NCBI RefSeq assembly: GCF_000214595.1
Contig: NZ_AFIG01000001.1
Span: forward strand, 846,381 to 910,380
DNA from: Methylophaga thalassica MP
GTDB taxonomy: Bacteria; Pseudomonadota; Gammaproteobacteria; Nitrosococcales; Methylophagaceae
DNA length: 64,000 nt
Direction of reading: 5' to 3'
Shown here: piece after piece, positions 17,802 to 27,968 of the stretch
Position numbering within the stretch: the stretch's first letter is position 1
How the letters are laid out: every line of letters begins with the position of its first letter
Made by a program: the position numbers and the translations under genes
The notes under the pieces: model-generated
The model's input: the letters and a program-made list of their open reading frames with translations, nothing else
Databases searched by the model: none
What the model was told of the DNA's origin: nothing

Positions 17802-18641
17802 ATGTCTTATCACACTGATCGTTTTGAAATTCATTTACCTGTTGAAAAATCAGGGGCTAATGCCGTTGATCTATTAGCTGATGCCTGTGCGCTTTCTAAG
17901 CAACATTTAAAACGTATTATGCTTAAGGGAGCAGTGTGGGTCAGTGTCGGCAAAAGAACACAACGCTTGCGCCGAGCCAAGCGTTTATTAAAAGCGGGTG
18001 AAACCTTGCATCTCTACTACGACAAAGCCGTGTTAGAACGTGAAATGACACCTCCTGAGTTGATGGCCGACTTTGGCCATTACAGCGTCTGGAATAAACC
18101 CTACGGTGTATTATCCCAAGGATCGAAATGGGGCGATCACTGCACCGTCACTCGCTGGGCCGAGCAAGAACTCAAACCTCAACGTAATGCTTTCGTCGTG
18201 CATCGCCTGGATCGGGCCGCTAATGGTTTAATTGTGATTGCTCATGAAAAACAGGCAGCAGCAAAATTATCGGCTTTATTTCAACAACGAGATATTGATA
18301 AGCGCTATCGAATCTGGGTGGAAGGCGAGTTTTCAGCAGCGGCAACAAGCGACAAGCCTATTACCGTTGATCTGCCGATTGACGGCAGACACGCTCGTAG
18401 CCATTTCGTTTTTATGCAGTACGATCCAGTCAAACAACAGAGTTTGTTAGATGTGTCGATTGAAACAGGCCGTAAACATCAGATCCGTCGGCATGCAGCA
18501 AGCCTAGGGTTTCCAGTGATTGGTGACCGACTTTATGGTCAGCGTAAAACCACAGAAAATCTGCAACTCAGTGCTTATTATCTGGCGTTTATTTGCCCAT
18601 TCACCGGGCAACCGCGAAAGTTTGATTTGCTAGCCGGATAA
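17802..18641 (+). CDS. RluA-family pseudouridine synthase
   Basis: 279 residues. An S4-like N-terminal region (LKRIMLKGAVWVSV) precedes the catalytic domain with VVHRLDRAANGLIVIAHEK, where the Asp of RLDR is the catalytic residue, and GRKHQIRRHAASLGFPVIGDRLYG near the end. The usual RLDRDTSG reads RLDRAANG, a variation seen in some subfamilies. The target uridine in rRNA or tRNA cannot be assigned. Confidence 0.9.
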   Translation: MSYHTDRFEIHLPVEKSGANAVDLLADACALSKQHLKRIMLKGAVWVSVGKRTQRLRRAKRLLKAGETLHLYYDKAVLEREMTPPELMADFGHYSVWNKPYGVLSQGSKWGDHCTVTRWAEQELKPQRNAFVVHRLDRAANGLIVIAHEKQAAAKLSALFQQRDIDKRYRIWVEGEFSAAATSDKPITVDLPIDGRHARSHFVFMQYDPVKQQSLLDVSIETGRKHQIRRHAASLGFPVIGDRLYGQRKTTENLQLSAYYLAFICPFTGQPRKFDLLAG

Positions 18642-18642
18642 A

Positions 18643-19989
18643 TCATTTTTTAAGGGCTATGCGCTGGAATATACCGGGCAGATAGGCAGCTTGAGAGATG
18701 GCTCTGGCAATAAAAAGTACCATCAAGGCTGCCCATAAGCCATGATTTCCATAGTCTTGAAAGAAATACCAACTGGGTAAAAAACAGACAAAGACCGAAA
18801 ACAGCATGGCATTTCTCATTTCTTTGCCAAGTGTCGCGCCGACAAATAAACCATCAAATAAATAGGACCAAACAGCAAGCAACGGCGCAATAATAACCCA
18901 AGTACTATATTGCTCCGCTAGTGTTACAACAGCCGGTATATCGGTAAGCATACTGACAATCTGTTGGTGAAATAAGCCATACACAAGACTAAATAAAGCG
19001 GCGACCGCTAGCGCCCATTGTCCATTCATAAGAAGACTGGCTTTCAACATATCTTTGTCTTTACGGCCAACAGCCTTACCTGTCATCACTTCGGTAGCAT
19101 TGGCAAAACCATCCAGGACATAGGCCATAAAGGTAATAAAATTGAGCAAAACCATATTCGCGGCCAGAACGACATCACCATGTTGAGCACCCTGATTGGT
19201 GAAAAAGGCAAAACTGAAAATTAAACATAAGGTTCTCAGCATAAAATTGCCGTGTAAGGCTAGCTGATGTCGCTCTTTTATAAATCGCTTTATTGCCTGT
19301 CGAATATCAATGCTTTGCCACTGAAATCCTTTTCGGGTTAATAGAAATAGCGCAAATATTAAGCCGCTTAATTCTGCAATAACCGTGGCTAAAGCCACAC
19401 CATCTGCTTTCATTTCCAGCACATTCACAAACAACAGATCCAACACAATATTGGTGATATTAATCACAACTGCCATCGCTAAGGCTGATCGTGAGGCGCT
19501 TATGCCAATCAGCCAACCCATAATGGCGTAATTAAGTAAGGTGGCTGGTGCGCTCCAGATACGAACAAAAAAATACTGCTGGGCCTGTAATAAGACTTCG
19601 GCACTGCCATCAATTAAGCTGAAAGCAATCTTGGCAATCGGCCATTGCAATAACAGTAACAACAACGCGATACCCGAAGCTAACAGTGCCGACTGGATTA
19701 ACACGGACTCCGTTTCCTGCTGACTGCCATGGCCATTGACCTGAGAAGTCAGGCCGGTTGTGACCATACGTAGGAAACCAAAACCCCAGAACAGAAAGGT
19801 AAACACCATACTGCCGAGTGCGACAGCACCAAGATAGATGGGGGAGTTGAGGTGGCCCATTACAGCGGTATCAACTAAGCCAAGTATGGGGGTGGACAAA
19901 TTTGCCAGAATCATCGGTCCGGCTATGGCCCAAATGTGTTGATGTGAAAGTGCTTTTTTCAATGCTGTACCCGAAAATAAAAAGGCCAC
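18643..19989 (-). CDS. MATE family efflux transporter
   Basis: 448 residues with about 12 hydrophobic helices in two related halves. PMILANLSTPILGLVDTAVMGHL near the N-terminus is characteristic of the DinF-like branch of MATE transporters, which export cationic compounds in exchange for Na+ or H+. The GTG start at 19987-19989 has AGAGG nine bases upstream but lies inside the hppA terminator hairpin; a TTG at 19960-19962 is an alternative. It ends 1 base from the pseudouridine synthase stop (convergent). Confidence 0.88.
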   Translation of the reverse strand: MAFLFSGTALKKALSHQHIWAIAGPMILANLSTPILGLVDTAVMGHLNSPIYLGAVALGSMVFTFLFWGFGFLRMVTTGLTSQVNGHGSQQETESVLIQSALLASGIALLLLLLQWPIAKIAFSLIDGSAEVLLQAQQYFFVRIWSAPATLLNYAIMGWLIGISASRSALAMAVVINITNIVLDLLFVNVLEMKADGVALATVIAELSGLIFALFLLTRKGFQWQSIDIRQAIKRFIKERHQLALHGNFMLRTLCLIFSFAFFTNQGAQHGDVVLAANMVLLNFITFMAYVLDGFANATEVMTGKAVGRKDKDMLKASLLMNGQWALAVAALFSLVYGLFHQQIVSMLTDIPAVVTLAEQYSTWVIIAPLLAVWSYLFDGLFVGATLGKEMRNAMLFSVFVCFLPSWYFFQDYGNHGLWAALMVLFIARAISQAAYLPGIFQRIALKK

Positions 19990-20002
19990 ATCATGTGGCC
20001 TC
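19974..20002 (-). terminator. Rho-independent terminator of hppA
   Basis: Read on the minus strand, AGGCCACA and TGTGGCCT pair around a short loop (19983-20001) and are followed by TTTTTATTTT. It is just downstream of the hppA stop and overlaps the likely start of the MATE gene, so MATE expression may depend on read-through or its own weak promoter. Confidence 0.75.
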
Positions 20003-20025
20003 TGTGAAGTTTATTAAATGTAAGT

Positions 20026-22035
20026 TCAGAGAAGCGGGGCGATAACCAGGCTGACGATGGCCATCACATTAATCAGAATGTTCATGGCTGGGCCGGATGT
20101 ATCTTTTAATGGGTCTCCCACTGTGTCACCAACCACAGCGGCTTTATGTATTTCAGAGCCTTTACCGCCATGATTCCCTTTCTCGATATATTTTTTTGCA
20201 TTATCCCATGCACCACCGGCGTTAGCCATCATCAGCGCCATCATGACACAACAGATAAGTGCGCCAGCCAACATGCCACCCAGAGCTTGTGGACCCAGTA
20301 CAAAGCCAACGACTACAGGAGCTAATACGGCTAATAATCCAGGCAATACCATCTTATTCAAAGCGGCTTTGGTAGCGATATCAACACAGCGGGCAGTATC
20401 GGGCTTAGCCGTTCCCTCTAATAAGCCTGGAATCTCTTTAAACTGACGACGAATCTCTCGAATCATGTCAAAGGCAGCATCACCGACAGCGGTCATGGTC
20501 AGCGCGCTGACCAAAAATGGGAATATACCGCCCAAGAACATGCCCATCAGCACCAGCGGGTTGTTTAACAATAAAACAAAGTTGCTGTCACCATGGCTGA
20601 TCGTTTCAATATAAGCACTGATAATGGCCAATGCAGCCAGTGCCGCAGCCCCTATGGCAAAGCCTTTACCTATGGCAGCTGTGGTATTACCCAGCTCATC
20701 AAGTGAGTCAGTAATATCCCGGGTTTTTTTACCCATTTCCGCCATTTCAGCAATACCGCCTGCATTGTCGGCAACAGGACCATAAGCATCAATCGCCATA
20801 GTAATTCCTACTGTTGCCAACATACCAACCGCAGCAATAGCCACTCCATAAAGCCCGGCGACATAACTGGCTGAAAAAATAATGGCGGCAATGGTGATAA
20901 CAGGGATAGCGACAGATTGCATGCCTAAGGCGAGTCCGGAAATCATAATGGTGGCAGGGCCGGTTTCACCACTTGCTGCCAATTTCTTTATGGGGGCACC
21001 ACCTGTGTAATACTCGGTCACCAAACCAATAATGATGCCACCCAGTGCACCGGATAACACGGCAATCCATAACTCCCCAGCACCGCCCATCAGTCCAATT
21101 AACCACCAGGCAGTGACTATAAAAAGAAGTGATGCGCCAATGGTACCGATTCTTAATGCAACGCTCGGGGCTTGTTGTGAAAATAGCTTTACACTGAGAA
21201 TGCCCAATATCGAGCAAATAAGTCCTGCAGAGGCCAACGCCAGTGGCAGAAACATCAGTGTAGATTTTTCACTGGCGAGTTGATTGACGGCAACAAGCCC
21301 CATGGTGGAGGCAATCGTAATACTGGCAATAATGGCACCGCAGTAGGATTCAAAAATATCGGAGCCCATACCTGCAACATCCCCAACATTGTCGCCCACG
21401 TTGTCAGCAATAACCCCAGGATTACGGGGATCATCTTCAGGGATACCGGCTTCGACCTTGCCCACTAAGTCAGCACCGACATCAGCGGACTTGGTATAGA
21501 TGCCACCGCCGACTCTTGAAAATAAGGCGACTGAAGAAGCACCCATGCCAAAGCCATGAATAATATGTGTGGTCTGAGGATCGTGACCATACAGCAGGTA
21601 GAGAAAGCCTAAACCCAGTAAGCCCATGGCGGCCACAGTGAGTCCCATGATTGAGCCCCCGGAGAAAGCAACAGATAAAGCGGCGGAGGTACCTTGATTC
21701 TGTGCGGCAACCGCTGTTCTTACATTGGTTTTGGTGGAGGCATACATGCCGATGAATCCGGCACAGGCGGAGCACATAGAACCAATGAAAAATGCAAACG
21801 CACTTGGCCAACCTAAATTAGAGAATCCCAACGCTAAAATACACAATAAGCAAAAAACCGCTAACCGCGAATATTCTGCTTTCATAAAGACCATTGCTCC
21901 CAGATGAATCTGATCACCGATATCGACGACTTTACCTATCCCAGCAGGTTTTTTCAGGATTGAGATATAGAGAAATAAAGCACAAAGTAAACCGAAAATA
22001 CCAAGAATGATTGGAACATAGCTGAGCGATGCCAT
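20026..22035 (-). CDS. hppA: Membrane-bound proton/sodium-translocating pyrophosphatase
   Basis: 669 residues with about 16 membrane helices. Couples pyrophosphate hydrolysis to ion pumping at the cytoplasmic membrane. [22 protein letters not shown] and [21 protein letters not shown] carry the Asp/Lys catalytic signature; [11 protein letters not shown] is diagnostic. [10 protein letters not shown] has Ala where K+-independent enzymes have Lys, so this should be the K+-dependent class, which includes both H+ and Na+ pumps; the ion cannot be settled by eye. The ATG at 22035 is chosen because AGAGGGA lies 6 bases upstream; an in-frame start 18 bases earlier exists. Confidence 0.95.
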   Translation of the reverse strand: MASLSYVPIILGIFGLLCALFLYISILKKPAGIGKVVDIGDQIHLGAMVFMKAEYSRLAVFCLLCILALGFSNLGWPSAFAFFIGSMCSACAGFIGMYASTKTNVRTAVAAQNQGTSAALSVAFSGGSIMGLTVAAMGLLGLGFLYLLYGHDPQTTHIIHGFGMGASSVALFSRVGGGIYTKSADVGADLVGKVEAGIPEDDPRNPGVIADNVGDNVGDVAGMGSDIFESYCGAIIASITIASTMGLVAVNQLASEKSTLMFLPLALASAGLICSILGILSVKLFSQQAPSVALRIGTIGASLLFIVTAWWLIGLMGGAGELWIAVLSGALGGIIIGLVTEYYTGGAPIKKLAASGETGPATIMISGLALGMQSVAIPVITIAAIIFSASYVAGLYGVAIAAVGMLATVGITMAIDAYGPVADNAGGIAEMAEMGKKTRDITDSLDELGNTTAAIGKGFAIGAAALAALAIISAYIETISHGDSNFVLLLNNPLVLMGMFLGGIFPFLVSALTMTAVGDAAFDMIREIRRQFKEIPGLLEGTAKPDTARCVDIATKAALNKMVLPGLLAVLAPVVVGFVLGPQALGGMLAGALICCVMMALMMANAGGAWDNAKKYIEKGNHGGKGSEIHKAAVVGDTVGDPLKDTSGPAMNILINVMAIVSLVIAPLL

Positions 22036-22183
22036 AGAATTCCCTCTCTTCATTACAAACTGTGGGCATGAAACACGTTTATTATGGTTTTTCTACCTTT
22101 TATACGCGCCTGACATATTCAAGTAAAGTCAAAGACTTATCTTATTGATTTGCTCAGTTGGAACGAAATAGAGAGTACCCTTT

Positions 22184-22975
22184 ATGGTGGAATGGATTGG
22201 CTATCTAATTGCAGGTTTGGTGTCTGGTTTGCTGGCCGGTTTGTTTGGTATTGGTGGCGGCCTGATCATTGTGCCTATCCTTATGCTGGTTTTTGGCTGG
22301 CAGGGTATGTCATCTGACATTGCGATTCATGTGGCTATTGCTACTTCATTAATGACGATTAGTGTTACCTCAATCTCCTCTATGTTAGCTCACCACAAAT
22401 ATGAAACAACGCAATGGCATTTGGTGAAAAAGCTGGCACCAAGCCTTGTATTAGGTAGCTTTGCCGGGGCCTATATTGCCAGTTCCATGCCTAGCCATAT
22501 TTTAAAGATATGGTTTGGGGTATTTGCTTTGTTGGTAGCAGTAAAAATGTGGTTGCCGCCACCTAAATCTGTCTCAACTAAATTTTTAGCAGCCCCGAGT
22601 ATTTTTTCTGCTGGTTTAATTACTGGTATTGTCTCCGCTATGGTTGGAATTGGTGGTGGTTCACTGGTCGTGCCATACCTGGTAATGAGTGGACTTTCTA
22701 TGCAACGTGCGGTGGGAACTGCGGCGGCGTGTGGTTTGCCAATTGCCTTAAGTGGGGCTGCTGGCTACATATTGATTGGCTCCCAACTCGAACATGTTGA
22801 TGGGCAGTGGCAGAGCGGCTTTGTTCACTGGCAAGCCTTTTTAGGGATTATTGCCACCAGTGTCTGGGTTGCACCGATTGGCGCAAAATTAGCCAAGACG
22901 TTACCAAGCCATATCCTGAGTCGTTTATTTTCACTATTTCTTTTTGCGTTAGCTGCGTTCTTTCTCGTTCGCTAA
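22184..22975 (+). CDS. TauE/SafE family sulfite/organosulfonate exporter-like permease
   Basis: 263 residues, about eight membrane helices, with the duplicated signature GLLAGLFGIGGGLIIVPIL (about 15-33) and GIVSAMVGIGGGSLVVPYLV (about 150-170) of the TauE/SafE (DUF81) family. Members move sulfite, sulfoacetate or related anions; substrate here is unknown. It is divergent from hppA across a 148-base promoter region. Confidence 0.88.
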   Translation: MVEWIGYLIAGLVSGLLAGLFGIGGGLIIVPILMLVFGWQGMSSDIAIHVAIATSLMTISVTSISSMLAHHKYETTQWHLVKKLAPSLVLGSFAGAYIASSMPSHILKIWFGVFALLVAVKMWLPPPKSVSTKFLAAPSIFSAGLITGIVSAMVGIGGGSLVVPYLVMSGLSMQRAVGTAAACGLPIALSGAAGYILIGSQLEHVDGQWQSGFVHWQAFLGIIATSVWVAPIGAKLAKTLPSHILSRLFSLFLFALAAFFLVR

Positions 22976-23142
22976 TTGAGTGACTTGCTGGGTTTATCGC
23001 TTAATGGATTTAGCGCGTGACATAAAGTCAGATTGGCGATGTTATGAAGAATAATGCTTATTCACTTGCTGAGAGTTTAACCTGAAGGGCTTTTCTTCTA
23101 TAATCAGCGACTTTGTTTATTTGCTATCTGGAGCATAACCCT

Positions 23143-23682
23143 ATGAATCTCGACCGTGTTGGTTCAGGCAAAAATTTGCCAACAGACATCAATGTCATTA
23201 TTGAAATCCCTTCACATTCTGATCCTGTGAAATATGAAGTTGATAAAGAAACCGGGGCACTTTTTGTTGACCGTTTCATGAATACTGCGATGTTTTATCC
23301 ATGCAACTATGGTTATGTTCCACACACGTTGTCTGATGACGGTGATCCGGTTGATGTATTGGTTGTCAGCCCGTATGCATTAATCAGTGGTTCAGTGGTC
23401 AGTTGCCGTCCTGTGGGTATGTTAAAAATGACTGATGAGTCTGGTGAAGATGCCAAAATTATCGCCGTGCCACACGATAAAATGTACGATGATGTGAAAG
23501 ATATTAATGACTTACCAGAACGTCTGTTGAATCAACTTTCACATTTCTTTGAACACTACAAAGATTTAGAAAAGAACAAATGGGTCAAAGTTGAAGGCTG
23601 GGTGGGTAAAGCTGAAGCTGAAACTGAAATTGTGGCCAGTGTTGAACGTTTTAAATCAGCACCTGTTAAACCCCAATTTTAA
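23143..23682 (+). CDS. ppa: Inorganic pyrophosphatase, soluble family I
   Basis: 179 residues. Hydrolyses cytosolic pyrophosphate. [20 protein letters not shown] contains the conserved Asp metal ligands, with [16 protein letters not shown] upstream. The ATG at 23143 follows TGGAG at proper spacing and gives the standard [10 protein letters not shown] start; an in-frame TTG ten codons upstream is unlikely. The cell therefore encodes a soluble and a membrane pyrophosphatase within 3 kb. Confidence 0.95.
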   Translation: MNLDRVGSGKNLPTDINVIIEIPSHSDPVKYEVDKETGALFVDRFMNTAMFYPCNYGYVPHTLSDDGDPVDVLVVSPYALISGSVVSCRPVGMLKMTDESGEDAKIIAVPHDKMYDDVKDINDLPERLLNQLSHFFEHYKDLEKNKWVKVEGWVGKAEAETEIVASVERFKSAPVKPQF

Positions 23683-23704
23683 ATCTGACTGATTTACAAT
23701 GATT

Positions 23705-23737
23705 CGGCGAGCTGAGTTTTCAGCTCGCCGTTTTTTT
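23705..23737 (+). terminator. Rho-independent terminator after ppa
   Basis: An 11-bp perfect stem (23705-23715 with 23720-23730) around GTTT is followed by seven T residues, just before serB. Confidence 0.92.
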
Positions 23738-23755
23738 ATCTAGTGCGGAAACATC

Positions 23756-24601
23756 ATGACAACACTGGTACTGCAAGGCAAAACTCTCACTCACGAACTG
23801 GCAGAGCAGATCGCCCATCAATATTCTGGTCAGTTTAACTGGTATAAACACTATGTGACGGTGACTCATGTCTCTGGCATTGATGCTGAGGCTATGCATC
23901 AGCTTCGTCAGCAATATGATTTCGATATTAATCTGATACCAGAACAATTTGATCATCGTGCCGCTAAACTTCTTGTCACCGATATGGATTCAACGCTGAT
24001 TACCATCGAGTGTATTGATGAAATCGCTGATTTTATGAACCTAAAACCCGAAGTTGCAGCGATTACAGAATCAGCGATGCGTGGTGAAATAGATTTCGAA
24101 ACTTCACTTCGGAAGCGCGTGTCTTTATTGAAAGGTTTAGATGTTGAGGTTCTTGAACGAGTTTATGATGAACGTTTGCGATTGAGTCCTGGGGCTGAGT
24201 TGATGGTGTCGACACTTAAACAGCATGGCTTTAGCCTGGCATTAGTATCGGGTGGCTTCACCTTTTTTACCGATAGATTAAAGCAGCGTTTAGGGCTTGA
24301 TTTTGCTCAGGCCAATAAGCTGGCAGAAAAAGACGGCAAACTCACTGGAGAAGTTGACGGCGATATTTGTGGCGCACAAACCAAAGCCGATTTTCTGTTG
24401 TCATGTTGTGACAAAATGAACATTGTCGCTGAACAAACAATAGCGGTGGGGGATGGGGCGAATGATTTGTTAATGATGGAGCCAGCTGGTTTGAGTGTGG
24501 CCTATCACGCTAAACCGAAAGTGCAGCAGCAGGCGGCGACAGCAATAAATCATAATGGACTGGATGCGATTCTTGGCTTATTGCAGCTTGAATATAACTA
24601 G
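23756..24601 (+). CDS. serB: Phosphoserine phosphatase
   Basis: 281 residues. Final step of serine synthesis. An N-terminal ACT-like region (about 1-75) precedes a HAD domain. DMDSTLITIECIDEIADFM supplies the nucleophile Asp and acid/base Asp; LVSGGFTFFTDRL holds the motif II Ser; VGDGANDLLMM is motif IV. It begins directly after the ppa terminator so must have its own promoter in or near it. Confidence 0.95.
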   Translation: MTTLVLQGKTLTHELAEQIAHQYSGQFNWYKHYVTVTHVSGIDAEAMHQLRQQYDFDINLIPEQFDHRAAKLLVTDMDSTLITIECIDEIADFMNLKPEVAAITESAMRGEIDFETSLRKRVSLLKGLDVEVLERVYDERLRLSPGAELMVSTLKQHGFSLALVSGGFTFFTDRLKQRLGLDFAQANKLAEKDGKLTGEVDGDICGAQTKADFLLSCCDKMNIVAEQTIAVGDGANDLLMMEPAGLSVAYHAKPKVQQQAATAINHNGLDAILGLLQLEYN

Positions 24602-24675
24602 CCTAAGCTTGAAAACTATAAAAGCATCCCCATCTCATCAGACACAATAAATTTCAAAACTACGAGGATTAAAGA

Positions 24676-24987
24676 ATGGAAGTAATGGAAAAAATTACAC
24701 AGGCGATTCAATCAAACCCGGTCATTTTGTTTATGAAAGGGACGCCTGAGTTTCCACAATGTGGTTTTTCAAGCCGGGCTTCTCAAGCCATATCTGCGTG
24801 TGGTGCAGAATTTGCTTATGTGAATGTATTGGCAGAGCCAGATGTGCGTGAAAATCTGCATCGTTATGCAGATTGGCCAACCTTCCCACAACTGTATATT
24901 AAAGGTGAATTAGTGGGTGGTTGTGACATTATTATGGAGCTGTATGAAAACGGCGAATTACAAAAAATGATTGATGAAGCGAGCTAA
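24676..24987 (+). CDS. grxD: Monothiol glutaredoxin (Grx4 type)
   Basis: 103 residues. [15 protein letters not shown] has the CGFS active site of monothiol glutaredoxins, and [20 protein letters not shown] the glutathione-binding TFPQ and GGCD. Family members carry a bridged 2Fe-2S cluster and take part in iron-sulfur trafficking. ClpS follows 8 bases later. Confidence 0.96.
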   Translation: MEVMEKITQAIQSNPVILFMKGTPEFPQCGFSSRASQAISACGAEFAYVNVLAEPDVRENLHRYADWPTFPQLYIKGELVGGCDIIMELYENGELQKMIDEAS

Positions 24988-24995
24988 AAAAGGGC

Positions 24996-25322
24996 ATGAG
25001 TCAGGAAAATGATCACGAATGGAACAACGACAATGAATATGCCGTTGCTCCAGCAAAGCCAGACTTGAAGCAACCACCCAAGTACCGGGTGATTATGCTA
25101 AATGATGACTACACGCCAATGGATTTTGTGATTGAAGTCCTCGAAAACCTTTTTGGCATGGGGCGTGAGCGTGCTACACGCACCATGCTTCAAGTGCATA
25201 CCGAAGGTAGTGCCTTGTGTGGTATTTTTACCTATGAGATAGCTGAAGCGAAAGTCGAACAGGTCAACAGCTATTCTCAAAGCCACGGTCATCCATTGCA
25301 GTGTACGATGGAAGAGGAATGA
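24996..25322 (+). CDS. clpS: ATP-dependent Clp protease adaptor ClpS
   Basis: 108 residues. N-recognin that binds destabilising N-terminal residues and delivers substrates to Clp[28 protein letters not shown] contains the conserved LNDD(Y/D)TPM segment of the N-degron pocket and [19 protein letters not shown] the second block. Next to clpA as expected. Confidence 0.96.
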   Translation: MSQENDHEWNNDNEYAVAPAKPDLKQPPKYRVIMLNDDYTPMDFVIEVLENLFGMGRERATRTMLQVHTEGSALCGIFTYEIAEAKVEQVNSYSQSHGHPLQCTMEEE

Positions 25323-25359
25323 CCTAGTTCGATATCCAACCAATAAGGTGGAACGTAAC

Positions 25360-27624
25360 ATGTTAAGTAAAGAGCTCGAACAAACCCTCAGCCAAGCATT
25401 TAATTATGCTCGCCAACGTGCTCATGAGTTTCTTACCGTTGAGCATCTCTTATTAGCGCTACTGGAAAATGGTCAGGCATTGGCCGTATTGAAGGCGTGC
25501 GAAGTAGATATCACTGTTTTACGACAGGAATTAAGCGATTTTCTGGCTGATAATCTACCGACACTCGCTGAGGATAGTGAGCGCGAAACTCAACCAACGC
25601 TGGCATTCCAACGTATTCTACAGCGCGCTGTGATGCATGTTCAGTCATCAGGTGGTTCTGAGGTGACTGGGGCAAATGTTCTGGTGTCGATCTTTTCTGA
25701 ACAACAATCTCAAGCCGTTTACTTATTGCAAAAGCAGGATGTCACACGTTTGGATGTCGTCAATGCGATTAGTCATGGCGATGTTGAGGATAGTGCTGCT
25801 ACATCAGAATCAGAAGCCAAAGTAGAAAGCGAAGATGTTTCTGATGATGATAAAAGTCCTCTGACATTGTATGCCGAAAATCTGAATGCAGCCGCCATCA
25901 AAGGTAAAATCGATCCGCTTGTTGGTCGTGCCCATGAATTAGAACGTACGTTACAAATCCTGTGTCGTCGTCGTAAAAATAATCCTTTATTTGTCGGTGA
26001 AGCAGGGGTCGGTAAAACAGCTCTGGCTGAAGGTCTGGCAAGACGCATTGTTCACGGTGACGTGCCTGAAGTGTTAGCAGAAACCACCATCTATTCTTTA
26101 GATATGGGCGCACTGGTTGCCGGTACAAAATACCGGGGTGATTTTGAAAAACGTCTGAAAGCCTTATTACGTGAATTGAAAAAGCAGCCACACGCGATTT
26201 TGTTTATCGATGAAATCCATACCATGATTGGTGCAGGTAGTGCAGGTAACAGCACGATGGATGCGGCTAACTTATTAAAACCGTTATTAGCCAGTGGTGA
26301 ACTGAAGTGTATTGGTTCAACTACCTATCAGGAATACCGGGGTATTTTTGAGCATGATCGCGCTTTAGCACGCAGGTTCCAGAAGATTGATCTGCCAGAA
26401 CCCAGTGTGGCTGAAACCATTGAAATTTTGAAAGGCCTTAAACCTGGCCTGGAAGAGCACCACAATGTGCGTTACTCCAATGCGGCGATTGAACAGGCTG
26501 CTGAGTTGGCGCATCGTCATATTAATGATCGCTTCCTGCCAGACAAGGCGATTGATGTGTTAGACGAAGTCGGTGCCGCTCAGCGTATTGCACCGAAGTC
26601 TAAACGTAAAAAACTGATTGGTGTGAATGATGTGCAGGCTATCGTGGCGAAAATTGCACGTATTCCTGCGAAAACGGTGTCCAATGCGGATAAAGATAAT
26701 CTGCGTAAACTGGAAGATAATCTTAAACGCGTTATTTTTGGTCAGGACGAAGCAATTTCTGCTCTAGGCTCTGCGATTAAGATGGCGCGTTCAGGCTTGG
26801 GTCATCCAGAAAAACCGACAGGTGCCTTCTTGTTTGCAGGTCCTACCGGTGTAGGTAAAACCGAAGTCACACGTCAGTTAGCACATAATTTGGGGGTTGA
26901 TCTGATTCGTTTTGATATGTCGGAATATATGGAAAGCCATACCGTATCAAGACTCATTGGCGCACCTCCTGGTTATGTTGGCTTTGATCAAGGCGGTCTG
27001 CTAACGGATGCCATCATCAAACAACCTCACGCAGTGCTGTTGTTAGATGAAATTGAGAAAGCGCATCCAGATGTGTTTAATCTGTTACTACAAGTGATGG
27101 ATCATGGCACATTGACGGATAACAACGGACGTAAAGCGGACTTCCGTCATGTCGTGTTAGTGATGACAAGTAATGCCGGTGCTGCTGAGATGAGTAAACC
27201 ATCCATTGGTTTCACCAAGCAGGACAATTTAACCTCTGACGGTAATGAAGCCCTGAAACGTACCTTCACGCCAGAGTTCCGTAATCGTCTTGATGGCATT
27301 ATTCAATTTAAACCTTTGGATAAGGATGCCATCCTTCGGGTAGCGGATAAAGCGGTATTAGAGCTTGAAATGTTACTTGAAGATAAAAACGTCACTATCG
27401 AAGTGAATGATGCGGCTCGCCAATGGCTGGCTGAACATGGTTATGATGTGCAAATGGGCGCTCGTCCTATGGCGAGACTGGTTCAGGAGAAAATCAAACG
27501 ACCACTGGCTGATGAGCTGTTATTTGGTAAATTGAGTCAGGGTGGTGGACATGTTCGTGTCACGCTAAAAGATGAGGATATTCATCTGGAAATGGACAGT
27601 GCAGCGGAAGCGGTTAAATCCTGA
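25360..27624 (+). CDS. clpA: ATP-dependent Clp protease ATP-binding subunit ClpA
   Basis: 754 residues. AAA+ unfoldase partner of ClpP. Order: N-domain (about 1-145) that binds ClpS; an acidic linker (EVKVESEDVSDDD region, about 150-165); D1 with GEAGVGKTALAEGL and FIDEIHTMIGAG; D2 with GPTGVGKTEVTRQLA and LLLDEIEKAHPDVFN. No ClpB-type middle domain is present. The ATG at 25360 is preferred because AAGGTGG lies 8 bases upstream; the GTG 12 bases earlier overlaps that site. Confidence 0.97.
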   Translation: MLSKELEQTLSQAFNYARQRAHEFLTVEHLLLALLENGQALAVLKACEVDITVLRQELSDFLADNLPTLAEDSERETQPTLAFQRILQRAVMHVQSSGGSEVTGANVLVSIFSEQQSQAVYLLQKQDVTRLDVVNAISHGDVEDSAATSESEAKVESEDVSDDDKSPLTLYAENLNAAAIKGKIDPLVGRAHELERTLQILCRRRKNNPLFVGEAGVGKTALAEGLARRIVHGDVPEVLAETTIYSLDMGALVAGTKYRGDFEKRLKALLRELKKQPHAILFIDEIHTMIGAGSAGNSTMDAANLLKPLLASGELKCIGSTTYQEYRGIFEHDRALARRFQKIDLPEPSVAETIEILKGLKPGLEEHHNVRYSNAAIEQAAELAHRHINDRFLPDKAIDVLDEVGAAQRIAPKSKRKKLIGVNDVQAIVAKIARIPAKTVSNADKDNLRKLEDNLKRVIFGQDEAISALGSAIKMARSGLGHPEKPTGAFLFAGPTGVGKTEVTRQLAHNLGVDLIRFDMSEYMESHTVSRLIGAPPGYVGFDQGGLLTDAIIKQPHAVLLLDEIEKAHPDVFNLLLQVMDHGTLTDNNGRKADFRHVVLVMTSNAGAAEMSKPSIGFTKQDNLTSDGNEALKRTFTPEFRNRLDGIIQFKPLDKDAILRVADKAVLELEMLLEDKNVTIEVNDAARQWLAEHGYDVQMGARPMARLVQEKIKRPLADELLFGKLSQGGGHVRVTLKDEDIHLEMDSAAEAVKS

Positions 27625-27649
27625 TTTATCAGTTTCAAAAAGTGAAATA

Positions 27650-27690
27650 AAAAAAGCCCGGTAGTGAACACTACCGGGCTTTTTGTTTTG
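27650..27690 (+). terminator. Strong rho-independent terminator after clpA
   Basis: A 16-bp stem (27651-27666 with 27669-27684; core GCCCGGTAGTG) around AA, flanked by A-rich 5' and T-rich 3' sequence, so it could work on both strands. Confidence 0.93.
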
Positions 27691-27968
27691 TGCTGGTCAT
27701 TACTCTATGTCAACACTTTTCTACAGAGTTATACACTTGTATTTTTTCTGTAATGCTTTTATTAAAAAGTTCCCGTAAGCGACTGATTTTTAATGGCAGC
27801 GTTATAACTTATTGATTTTTAATGATAAAATTATATGGTTATTTTTTAACCATTTTGAGAAGAGCCTTTGTATGAGAGGCACTTAGCGACTAACTCCAAA
27901 CTTAATCACAGAGTTATCCACAGAAAATGTGAGTAACTTTACAGTTTTATGACAGGGTAAAAAGCCGC
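27691..27968. other. AT-rich intergenic region with DnaA-box-like sites and a Pho-box-like site
   Basis: No convincing gene. It contains TTATCCACA (27914-27922, exact DnaA box) and TTATACACT (27729-27737, two mismatches), both preceded by CAGAG; a 7-bp inverted repeat at 27835-27853; and, on the minus strand, an 18-base match to the Pho box at 27938-27955 (17 of 18 consensus positions). The flanking genes converge on it. Confidence 0.5.

Noticed and set aside
27691..27968. Replication origin
   Set aside because: Only one exact and one weak DnaA box, no neighbouring dnaA, gidA or parAB genes, and flanking genes converge here rather than diverge.
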